Below are positions 53,397 to 61,839 of a DNA stretch of 64,000 nucleotides, piece after piece. This DNA is from DATAPE01 sp034667525 (lineage in GTDB: Bacteria; Actinomycetota; CADDZG01; WHSQ01). A program made the translations under genes and the position numbers. Positions within the stretch are counted from its first letter, which is position 1; the number at the start of each line of letters is the position of its first letter. The stretch lies in the NCBI GenBank assembly GCA_034667525.1, contig JAXDJO010000003.1:124001-188000 (forward strand). Direction: 5' to 3'. The notes below the pieces were generated by a model. The model was not told the DNA's origin and ran no database searches. It saw nothing but the letters and a program-made list of their open reading frames with translations.

Positions 53397-54274
53397 AGAG
53401 AATCGCGATCGTGCTCGCGATGCTGATCGTCCTTGTCGCTTCTTGGTCCCCAGTCCTGATGCAAGTTCCCAAGAGTGCTGCCGCGATCAGCATCGGGCGT
53501 GTCCACGCTGGCTTCCAGCCCCTCACCGGAAAGCTGTTCGTGCTCGTGATCGGCAACGACGCAAGACAGGGCAACCCGAATGGTGCGCTCGCCGATGCGA
53601 TCCATCTCGTGGGCATCGACACCAAGACGATGAAAGCCGGCATCCTGAACTTCCCGAGAGATTCCTGGGTGAACATCCCGGGCCACGGTTTTGGCAAGAT
53701 CAACTCATCGCTGATCGACGGGGGCCCCGAACTGGTGGCACGAACGCTGGAATCAGTGACGGGGATCAGGATCGACTACTGGGTTATGACCGGCTTCGGG
53801 GGGTTCTACGGCATCGTGAGCAGGTTGGGCCCGATCAAAGTTCACGTTCCGATCAACCTGAACGATCCGTCAGGGTCCGGAGCTCATCTGTCGGCGGGTC
53901 CCCACAAGCTCGGCCCCCTCCAGGCGCTTTCTTTCGTTCGCGACCGGCACGATTTTTCCACCGGCGACGTCGCCCGAACGGCCAACCAGGCCGCCTTCCT
54001 GTTGGATCTTCTAAGGACGCTCCGGACCGACGTGACGAGAAATCCTGCATCGCTGCTGAAGTGGATGATGATCGCCCGCCGTTACACCCGACTGAACATC
54101 TCGTTGCGCGAACTGTTCCGGTTGGCGATCCTGGCATCGGACGTTTCGCCAAAGAACATCGGTGTCGTGACGGTGCCCGTCACCTTCGGATTCGAAGGAC
54201 CCCAAAGTGTCGTCTTCATATCGCCCGGCGCCCATTCGATCTACGCGCGGTTCAAAAAGAAAGCCCATCTGTAG
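53393..54274 (+). CDS. LCP-family (LytR-CpsA-Psr) cell-wall glycopolymer ligase
   Basis: Attaches glycopolymers to peptidoglycan outside the membrane. The 293-residue protein has one N-terminal helix (about 3-22) and an LCP domain: V-I-G-N-D-A-R near residue 50, N-F-P-R-D-S-W-V, and F-V-R-D-R-H-D-F-S-T-G-D-V-A-R-T-A-N-Q with the Arg residues that bind the lipid pyrophosphate. ATG 53393 overlaps the upstream stop (ATGA). It ends at a small hairpin. Confidence 0.9.
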   Translation: MKRIAIVLAMLIVLVASWSPVLMQVPKSAAAISIGRVHAGFQPLTGKLFVLVIGNDARQGNPNGALADAIHLVGIDTKTMKAGILNFPRDSWVNIPGHGFGKINSSLIDGGPELVARTLESVTGIRIDYWVMTGFGGFYGIVSRLGPIKVHVPINLNDPSGSGAHLSAGPHKLGPLQALSFVRDRHDFSTGDVARTANQAAFLLDLLRTLRTDVTRNPASLLKWMMIARRYTRLNISLRELFRLAILASDVSPKNIGVVTVPVTFGFEGPQSVVFISPGAHSIYARFKKKAHL

Positions 54275-54290
54275 GGTCTGCACGCAGACC
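54275..54290. terminator. Hairpin after the LCP gene
   Basis: GGTCTG-CACG-CAGACC starts directly after the LCP stop codon, in the 46-nt gap to the convergent peptidase gene. Perfect 6-bp stem (7 bp if the loop shrinks). No T-tract; may serve both strands. Confidence 0.5.
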
Positions 54291-54320
54291 ACGGTCGCCG
54301 GAGCGAGGGGAACCCAACCG

Positions 54321-55898
54321 TCACAGTGCAAGCCCCGCTACGAAATCCCGGGGCGAGAAGGGAGCCCCGATGGCCTCTTCGATCAACGAGTCCCATCTCA
54401 GTACCGACCCGGGCTTGAACACTCGGTCGATCAGCAGCTCACCCGCGTCACGAACGCCCGCAAGGCCTCCACACTGTGCGTCGATGATCGATGTCAGTTG
54501 CGACGCGAGGATCTCGCCGAGAAGGTAGTTATGGTAGTAGACGGGCGAGACCGCGATGTGGATCTTGGCCGCCCAGTCGGGGGCCGTGCGCCCCGGCGGT
54601 GGCGTCACCAGCTGGAGTCTCTGCACCAAAGACCACCACTCGGCGTCGAGATCTCCCTCTGGATCCGAATAGAGAAGGCGCTCAAAGTGCGCCATCACGA
54701 GAACCCATCGCGCGAACATCAAGCTCTGCCCGGCGTTGGAAGCTCGCAGGCGGGCCGCCTTCGCATCAACACGTGATGCCTCCACGCCGGCAACTTCCAC
54801 GAGCCATCCCACATCGCGCAGCAGACGCCCGCAAAGAAGAGCGATGGCTTCCGTCACGAAGGTATGTGCCGCTCGCCGCAGCAGGTAGGGGATCTGGCGA
54901 CGGATCATCACGTCGTACGCCGCGTGTCCACATTCGTGCAGGGTCACCTCGACCCAGCGCTCACCCGGAACGATGTTCGCCAGGATCCTCACGTCCTGAG
55001 CTGAGCGGTCGATGTCGAGACAGAACGCGTGTTGACACTTTCGCTCGCGCGGATACAGGTCGCTGTTTTCGAGAACCTTGGAGAGGTCGATCCCCCATCC
55101 CGCGAACGTCTTCTCTGCTAACTCTCTGGCATCCGTCCCCTTCAACTCCTCATCCAATGAGATCTTTGCCTCGGGGGGAACCGATTGGAAGAATGGATCG
55201 GAGTAGTGCCAGGGATAGATCTCGCCGACCCCGAAACGCTTCTTGAGAGAGTCGTCGAGCTGGCTCTTCCAGTGACGGAAGGGCTTTTCGGTTAGCTCCT
55301 CTACTTCGTCGAGCGTGTCGAACAACCATTCCTCAGACATCTCTTGCATCTCGAGCGACATGCGGTAGTAGTCGGCGAACCCAGCATCGTGAGCGGCTCG
55401 GTTGCGAGCGCGCGCCAGCTCCCTGATGCGCTCGGCAACCACATCGCCGATCTCCTTCGAGGCTTCCCAGGTCCTCTTCCTGAGCTCGACATCGTTCGAG
55501 GTGGCCAAAACCTCCTCGATCTCGTTATCACTGAGGGCTTGTCCATCGACCACCGGCCTGAAGGATGCGAAGTCACCCTCGACGGCGCTCGACAACTCGA
55601 CGATCTCGGTTCGCTGCTCTTCGGTCATCTGATTGCCGAGGAGCGACAGGCGCAGAACCTCGAGCTGACGGCGCAGGATGGGATCGTGCAGCTGCTGTTC
55701 GAGCGCGGCCCGCACGGCAGTCAACGCTGCCGGATCGCCCTTGACGCGCCGGAGCTCGAGCTCCAACTCGGCTCTCTGTTGTCCCTTTTCCGGCGTGGCG
55801 TCGATCTGGCTTTCCCAGTAGGCCCGGTGGAAATCTGTCTCGAGCCGCTGGAACTTGCTCTCCAGTTCCTCGACCAACGTATGCGGGGCAACGGGCAT
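54321..55898 (-). CDS. M2/M3-type zinc metallopeptidase (oligopeptidase-like)
   Basis: The 525-residue all-helical protein has H-E-C-G-H near residue 333 and a downstream E in F-V-T-E-A-I-A-L-L that would be the third zinc ligand, as in M2/M3 peptidases. No signal peptide, so probably a cytosolic oligopeptidase. ATG 55898 is chosen because the residues before it are Arg/Pro-rich noise overlapping the TadG-VanY gene. Confidence 0.88.
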   Translation of the reverse strand: MPVAPHTLVEELESKFQRLETDFHRAYWESQIDATPEKGQQRAELELELRRVKGDPAALTAVRAALEQQLHDPILRRQLEVLRLSLLGNQMTEEQRTEIVELSSAVEGDFASFRPVVDGQALSDNEIEEVLATSNDVELRKRTWEASKEIGDVVAERIRELARARNRAAHDAGFADYYRMSLEMQEMSEEWLFDTLDEVEELTEKPFRHWKSQLDDSLKKRFGVGEIYPWHYSDPFFQSVPPEAKISLDEELKGTDARELAEKTFAGWGIDLSKVLENSDLYPRERKCQHAFCLDIDRSAQDVRILANIVPGERWVEVTLHECGHAAYDVMIRRQIPYLLRRAAHTFVTEAIALLCGRLLRDVGWLVEVAGVEASRVDAKAARLRASNAGQSLMFARWVLVMAHFERLLYSDPEGDLDAEWWSLVQRLQLVTPPPGRTAPDWAAKIHIAVSPVYYHNYLLGEILASQLTSIIDAQCGGLAGVRDAGELLIDRVFKPGSVLRWDSLIEEAIGAPFSPRDFVAGLAL

Positions 55899-55930
55899 GG
55901 GCGGGAGCCTAGTGGCCGCCGGGGTCACTC

Positions 55931-56596
55931 TCATCCACGGCTTCCGAGGAGCTCGAAGTGCCACGGCTCGTTCGGAAGCGGGCGCCATAACGGCAGGTGG
56001 TGCTGTTGGATGAGACGCGCGGCGAGGTCGAGGTCTCCTGCAAGGTCCACCGCCAGGCCGCGTTCGTGCATCGATGTTCCCGGCCGCGCCACCCAGTGCC
56101 GGGCCTCGTCGGGACCGTCATACCGGCGCAGTGCCCGCTCCCACAAGACACTCTGCTGTCCCGCCGAGCGAAATCCTGAGATCACCCGTACGGCGCCGTG
56201 GGCGGCAGACACAAGGGAGCGAACGGCGGCCGCCAGCGGCGGTTGAAGACCGCGGCGATCGAATGCAACAGACGCAGGACGAAGGAGGGACGGGTCCAGC
56301 ACTGCCCTCGCCTGGGCTGAGACCTGCCCGAGTGTCACTTTCACCTGCATCGCGGTGGCCCCGCGGTCGCACAGACACTCGACCACTCCGGCGCCGGTCG
56401 CAGAGGCGAATCTTCGAGCTTGCAGCTTGGGATCTCCGCCGCCGTAGGGCCCGGATTCCGCGGCTGCCGCGAGGACCGCAGCATCAGCAGCAGTCTGCGC
56501 CCGGGCACGTTGCCACGTCACCCGTCCCACATCGACCGTGAATACAGCACAGCCGAAGGTCAAGAGCGTGCTAAGGCAGACGGCCATCAGGCTCAC
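55931..56596 (-). CDS. Fusion of a TadG/Rv3654c-like pilus segment and a VanY-type D,D-carboxypeptidase
   Basis: The 221-residue protein starts with a hydrophobic TadE/TadG-like N-terminus (about 1-45; R-A-R-A-Q-T-A-A-D-A-A-V-L-A-A-A) and an Rv3654c-like segment with C-L-C (70-95), then a VanY domain (about 115-221): G-F-R-S, zinc ligands H177 and D184 in S-M-H-E-R-G-L-A-V-D, and E210-x2-H213 in E-P-W-H-F. The fusion would anchor a wall peptidase through a pilus-type helix. It overlaps tadE by 4 nt. Confidence 0.85.
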   Translation of the reverse strand: MSLMAVCLSTLLTFGCAVFTVDVGRVTWQRARAQTAADAAVLAAAAESGPYGGGDPKLQARRFASATGAGVVECLCDRGATAMQVKVTLGQVSAQARAVLDPSLLRPASVAFDRRGLQPPLAAAVRSLVSAAHGAVRVISGFRSAGQQSVLWERALRRYDGPDEARHWVARPGTSMHERGLAVDLAGDLDLAARLIQQHHLPLWRPLPNEPWHFELLGSRG

Positions 56597-56961
56597 GGCT
56601 GCTCGATCCGCATGGTCGCTCGCGCGTGGAGCTCCAGTTTTCCCACCAGTGGGTTCAGCAACGGAACGATCGAACGCGGCCGGTATCCCACCGAGACCGT
56701 CAGCGGCTGGCCCTGCGAGCGGTACGGCGCTTGGGGCCGCACTGTCAACGAAACGGGGGACAAGCCGGAGCTCTCTGCGCCTTGCCTGATAGCGCGAGGG
56801 TCGGGATCGACTACCGCCGCGCGTGCCGCCTCACGGGCCGCGTGCCATAAGCGCGTTTGATCCGACACGATCACACCTGCCTGTAGAAGCGCTGCCAAAA
56901 GGAGCGCCACGAGCGGCAAACACAGAACCAGCTCCACGGTGGCTTGTCCTTGGTCGTTCAT
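56593..56961 (-). CDS. TadE-like minor pilin
   Basis: The 122-residue protein begins M-N-D-Q-G-Q-A-T-V-E-L-V and has one hydrophobic helix (about 11-33), followed by a W-H-A-A-R-E-A-A-R-A-A segment typical of TadE. ATG 56961 is chosen as the family start; the longer upstream frame is noise. Intact, unlike the tad motor genes upstream. Confidence 0.88.
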   Translation of the reverse strand: MNDQGQATVELVLCLPLVALLLAALLQAGVIVSDQTRLWHAAREAARAAVVDPDPRAIRQGAESSGLSPVSLTVRPQAPYRSQGQPLTVSVGYRPRSIVPLLNPLVGKLELHARATMRIEQP

Positions 56962-56972
56962 CGAGCGAACGG

Positions 56973-57161
56973 TCAGCCCTGCGCCCGCTGGACAAGACTG
57001 GAGATGATCGTGTGGAACATATGTTGCAGCTCGCCGGATTTGACGAACGCTGCAAAGACTCCGACGATCAAACCGGCAACCAGAAGTACGAGCGAATAGT
57101 CGGCCGTCGTCTGCCCGTGTTGGGAGCGGGCGATGAGCTCCGAACGACTCAACTGAGACAC
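56973..57161 (-). CDS. Flp-type major pilin (DUF4244)
   Basis: The 62-residue protein has G-Q-T-T-A-D-Y-S-L-V-L-L at about 16-27, the prepilin processing and Glu/Asp-Tyr region of Flp pilins, and one hydrophobic helix. The GTG start has GGAGG 3-4 nt ahead. Intact. It is followed 11 nt later by tadE. Confidence 0.85.
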   Translation of the reverse strand: MSQLSRSELIARSQHGQTTADYSLVLLVAGLIVGVFAAFVKSGELQHMFHTIISSLVQRAQG

Positions 57162-57174
57162 CTCCAGGAAGAGA

Positions 57175-57190
57175 GCCGGCTGATGCCGGC
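57175..57190 (-). promoter_or_regulatory. Hairpin in the pilin leader
   Basis: GCCGGC-TGAT-GCCGGC, a perfect 6-bp stem about 14 nt upstream of the pilin start codon, in the 78-nt gap after the DUF192 gene. It could be the DUF192 terminator or a pilin leader structure. No T-tract. Confidence 0.4.
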
Positions 57191-57239
57191 GGGTGCCCGT
57201 TAATCGACTCCAAGAACAGCTCTTGCGCGGTGGCGCGGG

Positions 57240-57713
57240 TCACGGAGCCAGGTGAACCGTGTCTCCCTTCATGACACCGTTCTTCTGGAACGCACCTCGG
57301 TTGACCTCGAGAGCGCCCGAATAGGCGACCCCCGGACGGTAAACCGGGCACGCCGTCTGGTGACACGGTGTCATGTCGAGGATCTTCAGGATCTTCCCGG
57401 CGTTTCCGAAGAAAGCTACCGACAGGGGGATCGAGGTGTTCTTCATCGAGAAACCCGCACGCGTTGGTCCAAAGAACAGAAAGGCCATGCCGGCCTGGGA
57501 ACCCAGTGAGGTCCGGCCCATCAACCCCCGAGACCGCTGTCGCTTCGTTACCGCGATCTCCACGTTGAAGAGAACGCTGCCGTGGGCCGTTGTGATCAGA
57601 GCGGGCGAATGCGCAAGCAAAGACGATGCAGAGGACGGAGCCTGAGTCGACCTGGCCGGCGAAGCACTCGAGCAGGCAGTGGCAAGCAAAAGGATGCAGA
57701 CCGCGTATCGCAC
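57240..57713 (-). CDS. DUF192 lipoprotein
   Basis: The 157-residue protein has a lipobox-like L-A-T-A-C near residue 14 and a DUF192 domain (about 45-157): R-S-R-G-L-M-G-R, F-S-M-K-N-T-S-I-P-L and the late A-L-E-V-N-R-G. Function unknown; DUF192 proteins commonly lie inside tad loci of actinobacteria. Intact. Confidence 0.85.
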   Translation of the reverse strand: MRYAVCILLLATACSSASPARSTQAPSSASSLLAHSPALITTAHGSVLFNVEIAVTKRQRSRGLMGRTSLGSQAGMAFLFFGPTRAGFSMKNTSIPLSVAFFGNAGKILKILDMTPCHQTACPVYRPGVAYSGALEVNRGAFQKNGVMKGDTVHLAP

Positions 57714-57732
57714 ACTTCGAGCTTCGCATGCA

Positions 57733-58670
57733 TCAGCTCATCGACAGACCTCTGACGAACGGGCCCAATGCCAGAAGTAAGAAGGAAGGAAGGGCGCACA
57801 AGACGAGAGGCAGAATCATCACCACCGGCGCCCTCCGGGTACGTTCCTCGAACTCCAGCTCGCGACGTTCCCGGAGTTGGGCGAGAACGTCTCAAGCGCT
57901 GTTGCGACGGGCACTCCGAGGCTTTGCGCATTCATCAATGTCCGCCCGAGAGCCCTGAGTTCCTCCTCATCTGCGAAGGCGAAGGCTTCAGGCCACGTCG
58001 ACCCAAGAAACCCGTCTGCGGGCTGCCTCGAAGGGCTCCACCAGTTCGTCCGGAACGTGCCACGAAACGCGGTCGAGGGCCGGGCGCAGTCCGATCCCAG
58101 CCGATAGGACGCCTGCCACCACGTCCGCGATCGTCGCAACGGGATGGTCGGATCCCGATGGTACGGGCACCAAACGGTCCATCCAGCGGAGTCCTGCGAG
58201 GGCCAGGAAGCCACCGACCGACAGCATGGCCAGACCCAGCGGATCGAACAGCGGGGCGTGGGAGATCGGCAGCAAAGGGATGCACAAGAGTGGAAGGCCG
58301 GCGACGATCCGCGCCGACAGGATGGTGCCGGCACCCGCTGTCCGGGCCGCCACGGAACTTCGTGCACGCTCGTCGATCGCCTTGGCGAGCTTCTCGATCA
58401 TGGCCGGGAGATCTCCCCCCGACTCACTGTGGATCGCGACCACGAGACTCAGACTCCTAGCGTCGCCGCCAAGATCCTCCTCGAGCGCAGTGACTGCCTC
58501 CTCGATGCCGTCTCCCAATCGCAGGCGCCTGGATAGCTTGACCAGTCCGTGCCGAAGCGGCGGAAGGGATCCGTCGTGCCACAGGGTCAAGGCGGCGCGC
58601 GGCGTAAGACCCGAGCGGAGCAGCGCGGCCAGCCGGCGAAACTCTGTGGCGCGGGCAGATAGATCCGCTA
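57733..58670 (-). pseudogene. TadB-TadC pilus platform protein(s), frameshifted
   Basis: Two type II secretion F domains can be read only across frames. The 5' part (L-A-A-L-L-R-S-G-L-T-P, later E-S-G-G-D-L-P-A-M) is a TadB lacking its usual N-terminal membrane region and any ATG/GTG; TTG 58590 is the first start. It reads straight into a TadC half, which is broken by an extra G near 58002-58004 (after R-R-R-V-S-W) and a missing base near 57880. Corrected, it ends R-R-A-P-V-V-M-I-L-P-L ... G-L-S-M-S at 57733. Confidence 0.8.
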
Positions 58671-59694
58671 CGGGAGAAGCCGGATAGCGGAAACGCGCCG
58701 GACACCTCCCACGCGCTCTAGGTGTACCGATACGTCCACCGCAGCTTTGACCGCCTCATCCAAGCTGGCCTCGGACGCGCCCGTTCGTGCCCCCAACGCA
58801 AGCGAGACCATGCGGGCCATGGCGTCCTGTCCGGAGCGGGCGTGGATGGTCACGAGCGAACCGGCGTGACCAGTCGACATCGCGGTAAGGGCCGCCAGAG
58901 CTTCGGCTCCGCGCACCTCGCCCACCACGATCCTGTCGGGCCGCATCCTGAGAGCGGCTCGGACGAGGGTCGCGAGATCGATCTCACCCATGCCTTCCGT
59001 GTTGGCCGACCGAGCTACCAGCGACACGGAGTGCTTGCATAGAGGTTGCAACTCCGGCGTTTCCTCGATCAAGACGACGCGTTCTTCGTCACCCACGTAT
59101 CCCAGCAGCGCATTGAGCAAAGTGGTCTTCTCGGTGCCGGTTCCGCCGCTGATCGCGAGGGTGAGTCGCTCCTGTACTGCCGTTGTCAACGTGACCGCGT
59201 CCTCTTCGCTCAACATGCCTTGAAGCCGAAGGTCCGTCAACGTGAAGGCGCGGTGCGGGAAGCGTCTGATCGATAGAAGCGGTCCGGCGGGGGCGATGGG
59301 AGGAAGAACAACGTGCAGCCTTCCCCCGTCTGCGAGACGCGCGTCGGCTATCGGATGCGAAGCATCGGCGCGTGCACCAGCATCGCCCAGCATCCGTGCG
59401 GCGAGGGCCACCAACTCGTCCGCATCTTCGAAGAGCGCCCCCTCGAAGGCGAGTCGTCCGCAGCGTTTCAACCCAGACCTCGAAGGGGCCGTTCACGAGC
59501 TCATCGGTCACGCGTGGATCGCGCATCACAGCAGACAGAGGGCCCCACCCGTCGATCCAGTCGGCCAGCTCCGCCACCGTGCACGGCATCTCCTTCTCCG
59601 CAATGAGCGAGCGCAGGGCGAGCCGTCGGGCACCGATATCGAGCTCGGCGAGCTCGTCGTGGGCGAATACCGTCTGAAGGAGGTCTCTCTTCAC
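58668..59694 (-). pseudogene. TadA pilus-assembly ATPase, frameshifted and with altered Walker A
   Basis: From GTG 59694 the frame reads D-L-L-Q-T-V-F through V-T-D-E-L-V-N-G-P-F-E-V-W-V-E, then an extra A in the run at 59466-59468 shifts it; the rest (R-L-A-F-E-G-A-L-F ... G-E-V-R-G, T-G-H-A-G-S) is open in another frame to 58668. In addition the P-loop reads G-G-T-G-T-E-K-T-T, with Glu (codon at 59132-59130) for the essential Gly. It could not work as an ATPase even without the shift. Confidence 0.85.
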
Positions 59695-60589
59695 GATGAC
59701 TCCAGAGCGCGGGCGAGGCGCGCGAGCGTTCGGCCCCAGCGAGACCACGTGAGCGGCGCGAGTTGCTGCCTTCCTTCGGCGTCTCGCAGGCCGGGGAAGG
59801 TCGGAAGCTCCACGGCGATCTTCCGGCCAAGGATCGATTCGATCTGCCCGCGCGCCGTCTCTCCGCCCCGGCCGAGCCTGTTCGTAACTACCGCAACGCG
59901 GTCGACGGCGACGTCCTGCAGGATCCGCCCGGTGCGATGCGCATGGGGCACGCAGGGAGACATGACCACCACTACCGAATCGAGCGAAGCGGCGATCTCC
60001 GGCTCCCAATGCCGGTACGGCACGTCCAGCACGAGCCGTTCGGATCTCGCGGCTGCCTTTTCACGACTGTGGCCGCGAGCACGGAGCTGTCGCCGAGGGG
60101 GGCGACGAGTGCACGCACGCCCGGGGCCAGCGGGATCGATAGAGAGCCCGCGCCATCCAACCTTTTGCTTCTCATGGCCCAGGTCACAACCTCGTCGCCG
60201 AGAGCGAGTCTGGGCGCGCAGCTCCACGAGCGGTCGAGATCCACAAAGCAGGTTTCCGATCCCCGGCCCCAGATCGATGCCAGATGCACGGCGATCGATG
60301 TAACGCCCGCCCCCGGCATCCCCGTCACTGCCACAGTCCGGCATGGGGCACTCGGGGACGCCCCATCCAGATGGGCCCGGATATCTGCGATCAACCTGTC
60401 GGGGCGGGCGAGGTCGAAGATCACGCCCTTGCCCCCAGGGTCATCATCGAAGACAACCACGTCCGCGTCGGGCCGCTCCACGTCGGAAAAGCTGACTGCC
60501 CACGCCTGGGGAGCTCCATCGAAAGCCTGGGCGACGAGCAGGCGGAGGGCCGGATCTGTGACGGCGATGGCGACTGAGGCCTCTGGCAT
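59691..60589 (-). pseudogene. TadZ/CpaE-like ATPase, frameshifted
   Basis: The 5' frame has a receiver-like start (M-P-E-A-S-V-A-I-A-V) and a MinD-like G-M-P-G-A-G-V-T-S nucleotide motif (deviant Walker A without Lys), then D-L-D-R-S-W. After V-V-K the frame is lost by a missing A in the run at 60058-60061; the continuation (A-A-A-R-S-E-R-L-V-L-D-V-P-Y ... A-L-E-S-S) is open in another frame. Its stop overlaps the tadA start, the order of an intact tad operon. Confidence 0.8.
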
Positions 60590-60717
60590 CGGCTGAGCAC
60601 CGGCAACAGATGGCCGAGAAGATGTGGCCGGCGTCACCGACGGCCCAGGGAAGCCCATCCGCTCCTCGGCACGGTGGTGCTGGCGTCAGACAGCCTTCTC
60701 AGGCTAGGGTGGACCAG

Positions 60718-61839
60718 ATGCCGACGCCACCCCGGAGAGGTGCTCTCCTAAAGATCGCTTGCGCAGCGGTCGTGGCGGGATCACTGGCGATCTTCAATCT
60801 GTCTACCTCTGTTCCTTCGATGGCGGCTCCGAGTCAGTCGCAGCTAGCGGACGCCAAGGCCAGGCTCAACCAACTCGAGGCCGACTTCGAGCTGGCGGTC
60901 GAGCACTACGACGCGGTACATCAGAGACTCACCCTGATCCGTTCCGAGATGGCGCGCACCGAGGTCGTGGTCACACAAATCCGGAAGCGGATCAGATCGC
61001 GCATGGGTACGGCGGTGGCACTGGCCAGAGAGCTCTACATGAGTGGGCAAGCCGGAGCGCTGGAAGCAGTGCTGTCTTCTACCGATCTGTCCGAGATCGA
61101 GTCGCGGCTCCATTACCTGCAATCGTCGGAGCAACAACAAACGCAGGTGTTCGAGCGGCTCGCGGTGGACAGGCAGACACTGAATCAGAAGCTGAGCGAG
61201 CTTTCCGCCGCGCGCGCCAAGGCAGCAGCCGATCAAGGACAACTAGCGCAACTCAAGACTTCGATCCAGTCGAAGGTCGCAAGCCAGCAGGGCACCATCG
61301 CTCGCCTGAACCGAGAGATCGCCGCTGCAGCCCGTCGAGCTGCCGCTCGGGCGCGCGCGCAAAAGATCGCCCAACAGCAAGCAAACCGGGCAGCTGCGTT
61401 CGCTGCCCAGCGCGCGGCAACCGCTGCTCCCCCGGCAGCGCCGTCGACCCCTTCGGGTCCCTCGGGCCCCGCACCTCCCGCCAGCGCGAGAGCTCAGATC
61501 GCCGTGCGGGCTGCGCTGTCCCAGGTCGGGAAGCCGTACCAGTGGGGGGCAGCTGGACCGAACTCCTATGACTGCTCTGGTCTGACCATGTGGGCATGGG
61601 CCCACGCCGGCGTGTCCCTGTCCCACAGTGCGGCGATGCAGTACAACGAGACCCGCAGGGTGGCCACGGGAGCTCTGCAGCCCGGTGACCTTCTCTTCTA
61701 TGGGAGCCCCATTCACCACGTCGCCATGTACATCGGCGGGGGGCAACTCGTAGAGGCTCCTTACACCGGCGCCCTCGTTCGAGTTGCTTCCACCGGCGGA
61801 AGGCCCGACTACGTAGGAGCGGGCCGCCCCGGCGTGTGA
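60718..61839 (+). CDS. Secreted NlpC/P60 peptidoglycan hydrolase
   Basis: The 373-residue protein has a signal segment (about 9-35), a long coiled coil (about 40-245) and an NlpC/P60 domain (about 258-373) with catalytic Cys in Y-D-C-S-G-L and His in H-H-V-A-M-Y. This is the RipA/PcsB-like arrangement of a division-linked D,L-endopeptidase. ATG 60718 is chosen because the signal peptide follows it. Its 3' end overlaps the convergent transglycosylase gene by 31 nt. Confidence 0.92.
   Translation: MPTPPRRGALLKIACAAVVAGSLAIFNLSTSVPSMAAPSQSQLADAKARLNQLEADFELAVEHYDAVHQRLTLIRSEMARTEVVVTQIRKRIRSRMGTAVALARELYMSGQAGALEAVLSSTDLSEIESRLHYLQSSEQQQTQVFERLAVDRQTLNQKLSELSAARAKAAADQGQLAQLKTSIQSKVASQQGTIARLNREIAAAARRAAARARAQKIAQQQANRAAAFAAQRAATAAPPAAPSTPSGPSGPAPPASARAQIAVRAALSQVGKPYQWGAAGPNSYDCSGLTMWAWAHAGVSLSHSAAMQYNETRRVATGALQPGDLLFYGSPIHHVAMYIGGGQLVEAPYTGALVRVASTGGRPDYVGAGRPGV

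Noticed and set aside
60590..60717. Possible riboswitch ahead of the NlpC/P60 gene
   Set aside because: The 128-nt region shows no recognisable riboswitch core and no stable symmetric stem.
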